NCBI GenBank assembly: GCA_025965735.1
Contig: JAOPWK010000195.1
Span: 1 to 24,247, forward strand
DNA: 24,247 nt
DNA from: Frankiales bacterium
Lineage (GTDB): Bacteria; Actinomycetota; Actinomycetes; Mycobacteriales; SCTD01
Direction of reading: 5' to 3'
The position numbers and the translations under genes were made by a program. Positions 6,966 to 16,727 of this stretch are shown here, piece after piece (within the stretch, counting starts at the first letter, position 1; each line of letters starts with the position of its first letter). The notes under the pieces are model-generated. The model worked only from the letters and a program-made list of their open reading frames with translations. It had not been told where the DNA came from and made no database searches.

Positions 6966-8164
6966 GCCGTCATGACCTCGAGGACAGCAGGGCCGCGGAG
7001 CACGCGGTTCTCCTTGTACTCCAGCCGCCCGAGCCTCGGCTGCTGGAGCCGCTGCGCCAGCGCGCTGAGCGCCACCCGGCCCTCGAGCCGGGCCAGCGGG
7101 GCGCCCAGGCAGTAGTGCGGCCCGGCGCTCAGCGCGAGGTGCGGCGTCGTCCGGGTGACGTCCAGGCGCAGCGGGTCGGGGTGCTGCGCCGGGTCGCGCC
7201 CGGCGGCGGCGAGCAGCAGGACGACGGTGGCTCCGGCCCGCACCCGGCCCCCGGGCAGGTCGAGGTCCTCGAGCGGGATCCGCATCGTCATCTGCACCGG
7301 CGGGTCGAGCCGGAGCACCTCCTCGACCAGACCGGCCGCGCAGGCGGGATCGGCGGCGACGTCGTCGCGCAGCCGCTCGTCCCGCAGCAGCGCCAGCGTG
7401 CCGTTGGCGATGAGGTTGACCGTCGTCTCGTGACCGGCGATCAGCAGCAGCATCGCGGTGCTGAGCAGCTCGTCGTTGCTCAGCCGGTCGCCGTCGTCCT
7501 CCGCCTCGACCAGCGCCGTGAGCAGGTCGTCCCGGGGGTCGGCCCGGCGCTGGGCGCACAGGTGGGTGAAGTACGCCCGGAAGTCGTCGACGGCCCGCCG
7601 GCGCAGGCGGATCTCGGCGGCGTCGGCGGCGGACAGCGTGTCGTCCAGACTCTTGGCCAGCACCTCGGACCAGCCGGCGAAGCGGACGTGGTCCTCCTCC
7701 GGCACGCCGAGCATCCGGCTGATGACCGTGACCGGCAGCGGGTAGGCGAGCTGGCTGACGACCTCCAGCGGGTCGCCGGCGCGGTCGAGCAGCCCGGCCG
7801 TCAGGTCCTCGACCAGCGGGACCAGCCGCTCGACCGTCCGCGGCGTGAACGCCTTGCTGACCAGCCGGCGCAGGCGGGTGTGGTCCGGCGGGTCGAGGAA
7901 CAGGAAGCTGCGCTGCCGCTCCAGCCGGGCCCGGTCGGCGTCCGACATGGCCGCCGCCACCGCCTGCCAGCGGGTGCTGTTGCGCCGGTCGGAGCTGAAC
8001 TGCGGGGAGCGCAGCACCGCGTCGCAGTGCTCGTGGGAGGACAGCAGCGCGAAGGCCCCGTCCGCCGACACGAGCGGCCCGCCCTCCAGCAGCGACTGCC
8101 AGAGCGGGTACGGGTCGACGACGTCGACGGCCCCGAGCATCTCGTCCATGCTGGGCGCGGTCAC
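6962..8164 (-). CDS. Cytochrome P450 (bacterial class I type)
   Basis: 400 residues on the minus strand from GTG 8164, which shares GTGA with the stop of the upstream monooxygenase gene (4-bp overlap), so translation is coupled. Landmarks: 'DPPDHTRLRRLVSKAFTPR' (91-109, C helix), 'LLIAGHETTVN' (240-250, I helix with the acid/alcohol pair E247-T248), ExxR at 282-285, and the heme ligand C352 in 'HLALSAGPHYCLGAPLAR'. The two first positions of the canonical F-G-x-G-x-H-x-C-x-G heme signature are L345 and S346 instead of Phe and Gly, an unusual change. Such enzymes hydroxylate small lipophilic molecules and need a ferredoxin and reductase, neither of which is encoded in the window. The substrate is unknown; pairing with a Baeyer-Villiger enzyme suggests a terpenoid, steroid or macrocyclic ketone pathway. 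Confidence 0.93.
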   Translation of the reverse strand: MTAPSMDEMLGAVDVVDPYPLWQSLLEGGPLVSADGAFALLSSHEHCDAVLRSPQFSSDRRNSTRWQAVAAAMSDADRARLERQRSFLFLDPPDHTRLRRLVSKAFTPRTVERLVPLVEDLTAGLLDRAGDPLEVVSQLAYPLPVTVISRMLGVPEEDHVRFAGWSEVLAKSLDDTLSAADAAEIRLRRRAVDDFRAYFTHLCAQRRADPRDDLLTALVEAEDDGDRLSNDELLSTAMLLLIAGHETTVNLIANGTLALLRDERLRDDVAADPACAAGLVEEVLRLDPPVQMTMRIPLEDLDLPGGRVRAGATVVLLLAAAGRDPAQHPDPLRLDVTRTTPHLALSAGPHYCLGAPLARLEGRVALSALAQRLQQPRLGRLEYKENRVLRGPAVLEVMTA

Positions 8165-9957
8165 CGGAACGCCAGCCCCTCGAAGTCGCCCGAGGTGCGC
8201 CACTGGCCGAGGTAGCTGAAGAAGGCGGCGGCGCCGGCCGGGTAGCCGACGCTGAGCTGCGCCTTGCGGCCCGCGTCCTGCCCCTCGTTGTTGTAGTAGC
8301 CGGGGGTGCAGTCCGGCGAGGTGATGAGCATCCCGGGGTGGGTCAGCAGCAGGTCGACCCAGGCCTGCTCGGCCTCCTGCGTCACCTCGACCTCGGCGTA
8401 CCCGTGATCGAGCGCGTGCTTGACCACCGCAGCGATCGTGCGGCCGGACTCGGTGAGGTTGTGCGGCACGTTGCTGATGAGGTTCGCCCCCTGGGTCGGC
8501 TGGACGAGGAAGGCGTTCGGGAAGCCGTGCACCGAGATGCCGTGCTGGGTCCGCATCCCGTCGGCCCAGTGCTCCGACAGCCGCACGCCGTCGCGACCGG
8601 TCAGGTCGTAGCCGGACCGCCGCGTGTAGTCGGTGCCGACCTCGAAGCCCGAGGCGTAGACGACCAGGTCGACCTCGTACTCCCGGCCGCCGGCGACGAC
8701 GCCGGTCTCGGTGATCCGGTCGACGCCCTTGCCGTCGGTGTGCACGAGGTGCGTGTCCGGCTCGTTGAACGCCTCCAGGTAGGCGTCGTGGAAGCAGGGC
8801 CGCTTGCACAGCTGGCGGTACCACGCCTTGAGCCCCTCGGCCGTCGCCGGGTCTGCCACGACGGCATCGACCCGGGCCCGGATCTCCTCCATCTTCTCGT
8901 AGTCGGAGTCCTCGAAGGCGGCGCGCATCTTCTCCGGCGTGACGTCCTCCGGCGGCAGCGCCATGATCCGTGCCCGGATCCGCCGGGCCAGGTCGGTCCA
9001 GCCGTCCTGCACGAGGTCCTCGTCGGCGCCTGCGCCGGTCTGGATGGCGGTGAAGTTCTCCAGCCAGCGCTGCTGCCAGCCTGGCGTCGCGATCGAGGCG
9101 AACCACTCCGGGTCCACCGGCGCGTTCGCCCGCACGTCGACCGAGGACGGGGTGCGCTGGAAGACGTACAGCGCTCGGGCGGCGCGGGCCAGGTGCGGCA
9201 CGCACTGCACGGCCGTCGCGCCCGTCCCGATGATGGCCACCCGCTTGTCGGCCAGCCCGTCCAGCGGGGCGCCGTACGGGTCGCCGCCGGTGTAGCCGTA
9301 GTCCCACCGGCTGGTGTGGAAGCTGTGCCCACGGAAGTCCTCGATGCCCGGGATGCCGGGCAGCTTCGGCACGTGCAGGGGACCGGTTCCCATAGCCAGG
9401 AACTGCGCGGTGAACGCGTCGCCGCGGTCGGTCCGCACGATCCAGCGGGAGCGCTCTGCGTCCCAGTGCAGGTCCTGCACCTCGGTGTGGAACAGCGCGT
9501 CGTCGTACAGCCCGAAGTGCTTGGCGATGCGCTGGCAGTGCTCGAGGATCTCCGGCGCGTGCGCGTACTTCTCGGACGGCATGTGGCCCGTCTCCTCGAG
9601 CAGCGGCATGTAGACCATCGACGCGGTGTCGCACTGGGCGCCCGGGTAGCGGTTCCAGTACCAGGTGCCGCCGACGTCGCCGCCCTTCTCCACGATGCGG
9701 ACGCTGGTGACGCCGGCCTCCTTGAGCCGTGCGCCCGTCACGAGGCCGGCGAAGCCGCCGCCGATGAAGGCGACCGTCACGTGGTCGGTCTTCGGCTCCC
9801 GCTCCACCCGCGGCGTGTACGGGTCCTGCAGGTAGTGCGCGAACCGGCCGGTCAGCCGCTGGTACTGCTCGTTGCCGTCCAGGCGCAGCCGCTTGTCCCG
9901 CTCCTGCAGGTACTTCTGGCGCAGGGCCTCCTTCTCGGAGGCGGTGATCGCTGCCAT
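8161..9957 (-). CDS. Type I Baeyer-Villiger (FAD/NADPH) monooxygenase, cyclopentadecanone/steroid-monooxygenase-like
   Basis: 598 residues on the minus strand from ATG 9957, preceded by GGAAG five bases upstream. A frame extends to 10047, but that part has no SD and covers operator-like repeats. The FAD Rossmann motif GGGFAG (66-71) is followed by 'GGDVGGTWYWNRYPGAQCD' (92-110). The Baeyer-Villiger fingerprint FxGxxxHxxxW-D is exact at 208-219, and the NADPH Rossmann motif is GTGATA (244-249), with 'FQRTPSSVDVR' after it. An N-terminal extension of about 60 residues ('QKYLQERDKRLRLDGNEQYQRL') and the length of about 600 match the larger CPDMO/STMO group rather than cyclohexanone monooxygenase (about 540). 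The reaction inserts one oxygen atom beside a ketone to give an ester or lactone. First gene of a two-gene operon with the P450. Confidence 0.94.
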   Translation of the reverse strand: MAAITASEKEALRQKYLQERDKRLRLDGNEQYQRLTGRFAHYLQDPYTPRVEREPKTDHVTVAFIGGGFAGLVTGARLKEAGVTSVRIVEKGGDVGGTWYWNRYPGAQCDTASMVYMPLLEETGHMPSEKYAHAPEILEHCQRIAKHFGLYDDALFHTEVQDLHWDAERSRWIVRTDRGDAFTAQFLAMGTGPLHVPKLPGIPGIEDFRGHSFHTSRWDYGYTGGDPYGAPLDGLADKRVAIIGTGATAVQCVPHLARAARALYVFQRTPSSVDVRANAPVDPEWFASIATPGWQQRWLENFTAIQTGAGADEDLVQDGWTDLARRIRARIMALPPEDVTPEKMRAAFEDSDYEKMEEIRARVDAVVADPATAEGLKAWYRQLCKRPCFHDAYLEAFNEPDTHLVHTDGKGVDRITETGVVAGGREYEVDLVVYASGFEVGTDYTRRSGYDLTGRDGVRLSEHWADGMRTQHGISVHGFPNAFLVQPTQGANLISNVPHNLTESGRTIAAVVKHALDHGYAEVEVTQEAEQAWVDLLLTHPGMLITSPDCTPGYYNNEGQDAGRKAQLSVGYPAGAAAFFSYLGQWRTSGDFEGLAFR

Positions 9958-9975
9958 GTCCTCTTCCGTGGTCGC

Positions 9976-10042
9976 CCGTCCGCCGGCCGACGGACGGCTG
10001 CACGGTCCGTGCATCTTGTCCGGAGAGTGGCGTGCGCCACAA
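9976..10042 (-). promoter_or_regulatory. Promoter of the BVMO-P450 operon, interleaved with three inverted repeats
   Basis: Read on the minus strand: a -35 TTGTGG (10042-10037) and a -10 CAAGAT (10018-10013) with 18-bp spacing. A 14-bp palindrome, GTGGCG-TG-CGCCAC (10027-10040), overlaps the -35 and spacer. A 15-bp palindrome, TGCACGG-T-CCGTGCA (9999-10013), covers the expected transcription start. A further stem, CCGTCCG/CGGACGG (9976-9982 with 9991-9997), would form in the 5' leader. The arrangement is that of repressor operators (TetR- or GntR-like size), but no regulator gene is next to it. The promoter boxes are imperfect, so this is inference from position and symmetry. Confidence 0.5.
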
Positions 10043-10433
10043 GGCATGTGCGCGGGGGGTTCTGCACCTCGGCGGTGCGCCCGACCTGGGCTCGGAGCAG
10101 CATGGGTGTCGCCCGTCGAGATCCGCCGCGGAGCGCCGCCCGTGACGGCTGCCGACGTGCCTGAGCCGAAGGCCGCGCCGGCCTGCTCACGGAGACGACC
10201 GCGCCTCGACGAGGCGGGTCGTCGAGGGCGCGTCTACCGATGAGAACGTCGCCTCCTTCTCGACGTCATCGGGCGCGCGCTCAGCAACCGCTGTGGGGTC
10301 CGGGTCCAGGTGACGGGCGACGACAGCCTCGGAGCCGGCCGCACTGGTTGCACAGGTCTTGCCCTATGCCCGGATGGGCCACGGACCAACTGGACGACTC
10401 CAATGGACCGCCGTCGTACGGAGCGGAGTCGCC
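10043..10433. other. Gene-poor stretch with one strong hairpin
   Basis: About 390 bp without a coding frame I can support. Short frames here have no SD, no recognisable domain and no consistent codon bias. CCTCGACGA (10204-10212) and TCGTCGAGG (10219-10227) form a 9-bp stem with a GGCGGG loop. It has no T-tract and no upstream plus-strand gene to terminate. A plus-strand frame around 10270-10350 reads 'VIGRALSNRCGVRVQVTGDD', which looks protein-like but lacks a start and a recognisable continuation. It may be a decayed gene fragment. Confidence 0.5.
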
Positions 10434-11030
10434 TTAAGGCTTCTTGAGGGTTGCGAGGTCCCAATTCGCCTTGCGCGCGGTCAGCTCGACCTGCTCGTGC
10501 ATCCCGAGCGGGCCGTCGTCGGACAGTCGCGTGTCGCCGAGGAAGACCTCGTGGCCGGTCACGGTCACACCCGTCATGGTCAGCGTGATGGGGCCGCGTG
10601 CGCTGCCGTCGGAGTAGGTGCCGGTAGCGGTGTACTTGACCGTGCAGGACAGCTCCGTGCCGCTCGCGTGCAGACGCGACCAGGCGCCGCTCACCGGGCT
10701 GACTTCGCGCTTGATGATGAGCAGCGGCTGGTACTGCCGCTTGCCGCTCGCCTGGCCAGAGGCGGCGTCGCGGCTGGACGCCACGTCGTATTCGAGCGCG
10801 TCCACCACGATCTCGTCTGCGACGCCGTCTCCGTCGAGGTCCCCCGCGCGCCCTGGCCCTGTGCAGGACAGGAAACCGGGAACGCCAAACCCGCCGCTCA
10901 GGGTGATGCGCGGCCCTGGCTCGAGCCCCGGTGGGACGGCGGCGGCCGTCGAGGTGGTCATCAGCCCGACTCCGCCGGCAAGGGCGCCCACTCCCAGGAC
11001 TGACGTCGCGAACGCGAGGAGTCTGTTCAT
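10434..11030 (-). CDS. Secreted Hcp-family (type VI tube-like) protein with EF-hand-like loop
   Basis: 198 residues on the minus strand from ATG 11030, with GGAGG five bases upstream (plus-strand cctcc, 11036-11040). A Sec signal peptide (residues 1 to about 30, 'STAAA' cleavage region) starts the protein. The body carries the Hcp family pattern: 'YDVASSRDAASGQASGKRQYQPLLIIKRE' (81-109; compare the family's 'PRD..SG..SG.R.H.P..I.K' block), 'LSCTVKYT', 'ITLTMTGVTVTGHEV', and the closing 'MHEQVELTARKANWD' (177-191; family 'HE.V.L.Y..I.W'). Hcp proteins form hexameric rings that stack into type VI tubes in diderms; no other type VI gene is present here. Where the family has 'KGWIEVLS', this protein has DLDGDGVADEIV (64-75), a DxDxDG calcium-loop pattern. 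C56 and C129 could form a disulfide. Function unknown; oligomeric extracellular protein is inference. Confidence 0.72.
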   Translation of the reverse strand: MNRLLAFATSVLGVGALAGGVGLMTTSTAAAVPPGLEPGPRITLSGGFGVPGFLSCTGPGRAGDLDGDGVADEIVVDALEYDVASSRDAASGQASGKRQYQPLLIIKREVSPVSGAWSRLHASGTELSCTVKYTATGTYSDGSARGPITLTMTGVTVTGHEVFLGDTRLSDDGPLGMHEQVELTARKANWDLATLKKP

Positions 11031-11156
11031 GAGGGCCTCCGGTCCTGTGCTGTCGTCCCTTCGGTGTACTGCTGGACGTGTCGTGCGTCCATGGTCATTT
11101 CGGGGCAGGGCACGGCTCCGCCAGCCTCCGCGTGCAGGAGTCGGGGCAGGGCGTCC

Positions 11157-11194
11157 CCCGCGGGCTTCTAGCCCGACAGATTCAAGCCCGCGGG
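11157..11194 (-). terminator. Hairpin terminator downstream of the MBL-fold hydrolase
   Basis: CCCGCGGGCTT (11157-11167) and AAGCCCGCGGG (11184-11194) are perfect 11-bp inverted repeats with a 16-nt loop. They lie 22 bases beyond the stop of the minus-strand hydrolase gene. An alternative inner stem, CGGGC/GCCCG, is also possible. No T-tract. Confidence 0.65.
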
Positions 11195-11215
11195 CGAAGC
11201 ACTGGTTGTCGGTGG

Positions 11216-11869
11216 CTACCAGCCGCGCTCGCGCCACTCCGGCAGCGACGGACGCTCGGCGCCGAGCGTCGTGTCCTTGCCGTGCCCCGGGTAGACGTGC
11301 GTGCTGTCCGGCAGCAGCCCGAAGACCTTGCGCTCGAGGTCGTCGATCAGCATCGCGAAGCGGTCCGGGTCCTTCTCCGTGTTTCCGGCACCGCCGGGGA
11401 ACAGGCTGTCGCCGCTGAACAGGTGCGGGTGCTCGTCGCCCTCGAAGAGCAGCGCCAGGCTGCCCGGCGTGTGGCCCCGCAGGTGGATCGCCTTGAGCCG
11501 GCAGGCGCCGACCTCGACCACCTCGCCGTCCTGCACGATCCGGTCGGCGCGGATGGGCAGCATCGCCTCGTCGCCCGCGTGCACCAGGACCGGCGCGCCG
11601 GTCGCCTCCTTCACCTCGGCCAGCGCCTGGACGTGGTCCCAGTGGCCGTGCGTCTCGAAGACGCCGACGAGCCGGCCGTCGCCGACGAGCTCGAGCAGCA
11701 GCGGCGCGTCCCCAGCGGCGTCGATCAGGAGCGTGTCGCCCGTCTGGGTGCACCGGAGCAGGTAGCAGTTGTTCTCGAAGGGCGGCGTCGCCACCTTCGT
11801 GATCTGCAGGCAGCCTGCGGTGCGGACGTCGGCGGGACCGCCGACGGTGACCTCGCCGGTGTACGGCAC
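11216..11869 (-). CDS. Metallo-beta-lactamase-fold hydrolase, glyoxalase II-like
   Basis: 217 residues on the minus strand from GTG 11869 with AAGGAG five bases upstream. All metal ligands of the glyoxalase II/MBL fold are in place: HxHxDH at 74-79 (THGHWDH), H133 in 'RGHTPGS', D154 in 'FSGDSLF' and H196 in 'YPGHGKDT'. These bind two metal ions (Zn, Fe or Mn). 'FENNCYLLR' near residue 31 is the usual first strand. Relatives hydrolyse S-acyl thiols (glutathione or mycothiol conjugates) or act as persulfide dioxygenases; the substrate here cannot be read. It is divergent from uvrA, an arrangement I recall from other actinomycetes, with about 107 bp between the starts. Confidence 0.9.
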   Translation of the reverse strand: MPYTGEVTVGGPADVRTAGCLQITKVATPPFENNCYLLRCTQTGDTLLIDAAGDAPLLLELVGDGRLVGVFETHGHWDHVQALAEVKEATGAPVLVHAGDEAMLPIRADRIVQDGEVVEVGACRLKAIHLRGHTPGSLALLFEGDEHPHLFSGDSLFPGGAGNTEKDPDRFAMLIDDLERKVFGLLPDSTHVYPGHGKDTTLGAERPSLPEWRERGW

Positions 11870-11894
11870 GGGGGCTCCTTGATCGGGAAGCGTT

Positions 11895-11917
11895 CTGTCG
11901 GAGGGCGACGTTAGCCT
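11895..11917 (+). promoter_or_regulatory. PafBC / RecA-NDp-type DNA-damage promoter of uvrA
   Basis: CTGTCGGAG (11895-11903), exactly eight bases, then TAGCCT (11912-11917). The mycobacterial LexA-independent DNA-damage promoter consensus is TTGTCRGTG-N8-TAnnnT, so the first box matches at seven of nine positions and both spacing and -10 fit. The start of transcription would be near 11924, giving a leader of about 53 nt. No actinobacterial SOS box (GAAC-N4-GTTC) is visible; only a half site, GAAC at 11921-11924. Pattern match only. Confidence 0.6.
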
Positions 11918-11976
11918 TGTGAACGCCGGGTCTTCCCCTCCGCCGCCCGGCTGCTGACCTCTCCTGATGGGACCCG

Positions 11977-14982
<3,006 letters not shown>

Positions 14983-14990
14983 CCCGCTGC

Positions 14991-15890
14991 TCAGCCGGCG
15001 GCGCCGGCCCGGCGCAGCAGGAGGCGGCTGGGCGCGTCGGCCAGCAGTCCCTGCTCCTGCAGCACCGCCACCACCTTGACCGTCCACTCGTGCTTGGTGG
15101 CGCGCCAGTGCGGGTTGGCCTCGCGCACGGCGTACGCCTCGCGCGGGTCCAGCCCGACGCTGGCGTAGACCCGCGGGTGCACCAGCGCGCGCAGCACCGA
15201 GTAGGCGACGCCGGCGGTGACCAGCCGGGTGAGGGCGAGCTGCGGGGCGCTCAGCGAGGCCACGTGCCGGGCCACCTCGGCGCGGGCGAAGGTGATGTGC
15301 CGCGCCTCCTCGACCACGTGCACGCGGGACACCTGCCGGATCAGCGGCTGCACCGACGCGTCGCGCATCGCCTCGCGCTGCATCGCGTCGAGCGTCTCCT
15401 CGACGAACAGCGCGCCGGCGAAGGTGACGGCCGGGTTGCCCAGCGCCTTGAACGCCCGGCCGATCCGGTGCAGCCGCCGGCCGGGGCCGTAGTCGGGGCA
15501 GCCGGTCGTGGTGAGGAAGCGGCCGAACATCATCGAGTGCCGGCACTCCTCGGCGATCTCGGTCAGCGTGTGCCGGGCGTGCGCGTCGACCTGGTCCTGC
15601 GCGTAGTGGTGCCGCAGCAGCATGTGCATGAGGATCGTCTCGAACCAGATGCCGGTGCTGCACTGGCTGGCCACCTCGTGCTTGCTCAGCTCCACCCGCT
15701 GCTCCGGCGTCAGCCGGTCCCACAGCGGCGTCCCGTACAGCGTCACCCGGTGCTCGGGCATCCACAGCAGCCCCGGCACCGGCGGCGCGGCCCAGCCCAC
15801 CTCCACCTCCGGGTCGAGGGTGTGCCGGGCGGCGGTGCGCAGCAGCCGCTCGGCGAGCTCGATGCGGGACAGCAGGGTGGGCGTGGTCAT
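14991..15890 (-). CDS. AurF-like diiron oxygenase
   Basis: 299 residues on the minus strand from ATG 15890 with AGGAG five bases upstream. A full set of seven diiron ligands can be placed by comparison with AurF: E84 ('IWFETIL'), E115-x2-H118 ('EECRHSMM'), E164 ('FVEETLD'), and H191, E195 and H198 ('RVHVVEEARH'), with the H-x3-E-x2-H spacing of AurF. AurF itself oxidises p-aminobenzoate to the nitro compound; most relatives have no known substrate. The gene converges on uvrA with eight bases between the stops, and is divergent from a MerR-type regulator 69 bp away, which is the likely controller. No biosynthetic cluster surrounds it, so a housekeeping or stress role is possible. Confidence 0.88.
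   Translation of the reverse strand: MTTPTLLSRIELAERLLRTAARHTLDPEVEVGWAAPPVPGLLWMPEHRVTLYGTPLWDRLTPEQRVELSKHEVASQCSTGIWFETILMHMLLRHHYAQDQVDAHARHTLTEIAEECRHSMMFGRFLTTTGCPDYGPGRRLHRIGRAFKALGNPAVTFAGALFVEETLDAMQREAMRDASVQPLIRQVSRVHVVEEARHITFARAEVARHVASLSAPQLALTRLVTAGVAYSVLRALVHPRVYASVGLDPREAYAVREANPHWRATKHEWTVKVVAVLQEQGLLADAPSRLLLRRAGAAG
14994..15008. terminator. Weak candidate hairpin at the uvrA / diiron-oxygenase junction
   Basis: GCCGGC (14994-14999) and GCCGGC (15003-15008) can fold around GGC. The stem lies 12 bases past the uvrA stop, but within the last codons of the convergent gene. Such GC repeats are common here, so confidence is low. Confidence 0.25.
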
Positions 15891-15928
15891 GCGGGCTCCT
15901 GGGCGTCGGGCGCGGGAGGATGCTCCCG

Positions 15929-15954
15929 GCGGCACTGACCGTGCCGCGTACCGT
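15929..15954 (+). promoter_or_regulatory. Palindrome and leaderless-type -10 in the diiron-oxygenase/MerR divergent region
   Basis: GCGGCAC (15929-15935) and GTGCCGC (15941-15947) are perfect 7-bp inverted repeats around TGACC, a MerR-sized operator. TACCGT (15949-15954) is a -10 exactly six bases before the ATG of the regulator (15960), so its mRNA is probably leaderless. A second small stem, GGGAG/CTCCC (15914-15918 with 15923-15927), lies beside it. No good -35 is visible. Confidence 0.5.
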
Positions 15955-15959
15955 GTGCC

Positions 15960-16727
15960 ATGAGTCATGGCGAGGTCAAGGAGGCGCGCGTGGCCGAGGT
16001 GCCCGAGGACGGGGCGACGCTGGACGAGCTCGCCCGGCTGTCCGGCATGACCGCGCGCAACGTGCGGGCTCACCAGGAGCGTGGGCTCCTGCCCCCGCCG
16101 CAGGTGCGGGGCCGGGTCGGCTACTACGGCCAGGACCACCTGGACCGGCTGCGCATGATCGCGGAGCTGCAGGCGGAGGGGCTGTCGCTGGCGGCGGTCC
16201 AGCGCACGATGCAGGACGTGCCGCCGGGGCGGGCCGGCCAGGCGCTCGCGGTGCGCCGGAGCCTGCTGGACGGCTGGGACGACGAGCAGCCCGAGGTCTA
16301 CGCGGTGGAGGAGCTGCGCGGCTGGTTCGGCGACGACGTCGACAAGATCCTGGAGCGGGCGGGGGCGATGGGGCTGGTCGTCCGGCTGGAGGAGGGCGTC
16401 GAGGTGCTGGCGCCCTCGCTGCTGGGGGCGCTGCGCGACGTCGCCGCCCTCGGGGTCCCGGCGGCCGTGGTGCTCGACGTGCAGGAGCGGCTGGCCAAGG
16501 CGACCGACCAGATCGCCGCCGTCTTCGCCGGCTTCGTCCTCACCCACCTCTACAAGCCGGACGGCGACGCTCCCGCGCACGACCTCGTCGAGCTCGGCGC
16601 GCTGGTGGACGCCATGCGCCCGCTGGCCGTCCGCGCCACCGTCACCAACCTCGGGCGCAGCCTGAGCAAGCAGGTCGAGCGGACCCTTGCCGAGACGACC
16701 AAGCCCCGGCGGCGCGGCCGCCGTTAG
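15960..16727 (+). CDS. MerR-family transcriptional regulator
   Basis: 255 residues from ATG 15960, with a leaderless-type -10 six bases upstream. The winged-helix DNA-binding domain spans about 19-85: 'TLDELARLSGMTARNVRAHQERGLLPPPQVRGR' then 'YYGQDHLDRLRMIAELQAEGLSLAAVQRTM'. The middle ('VEELRGWFGDDVDKILERAGAMGLVV') and the helical C-terminus show no cysteine cluster for metal sensing, so it probably senses an organic ligand or another protein. It sits 69 bp from the divergent AurF-like gene, with a palindrome between them, and is its likely regulator and its own. Its TAG overlaps the TAA of the convergent hydrolase gene in TTAG (16724-16727). Confidence 0.88.
   Translation: MSHGEVKEARVAEVPEDGATLDELARLSGMTARNVRAHQERGLLPPPQVRGRVGYYGQDHLDRLRMIAELQAEGLSLAAVQRTMQDVPPGRAGQALAVRRSLLDGWDDEQPEVYAVEELRGWFGDDVDKILERAGAMGLVVRLEEGVEVLAPSLLGALRDVAALGVPAAVVLDVQERLAKATDQIAAVFAGFVLTHLYKPDGDAPAHDLVELGALVDAMRPLAVRATVTNLGRSLSKQVERTLAETTKPRRRGRR

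Noticed and set aside
9958..10047. Longer N-terminus of the Baeyer-Villiger monooxygenase (start at 10047)
   Set aside because: No SD, no conserved sequence, and it would place the palindromic promoter region inside the gene. ATG 9957 has an SD and matches the family start.
10240..10437. 65-residue plus-strand frame in the gene-poor island
   Set aside because: No SD, no domain, Arg/Pro-rich composition typical of out-of-frame reading.
11918..11976. LexA (SOS) box upstream of uvrA
   Set aside because: Only a single GAAC half-site is present at 11921-11924, without the matching GTTC at the required spacing.
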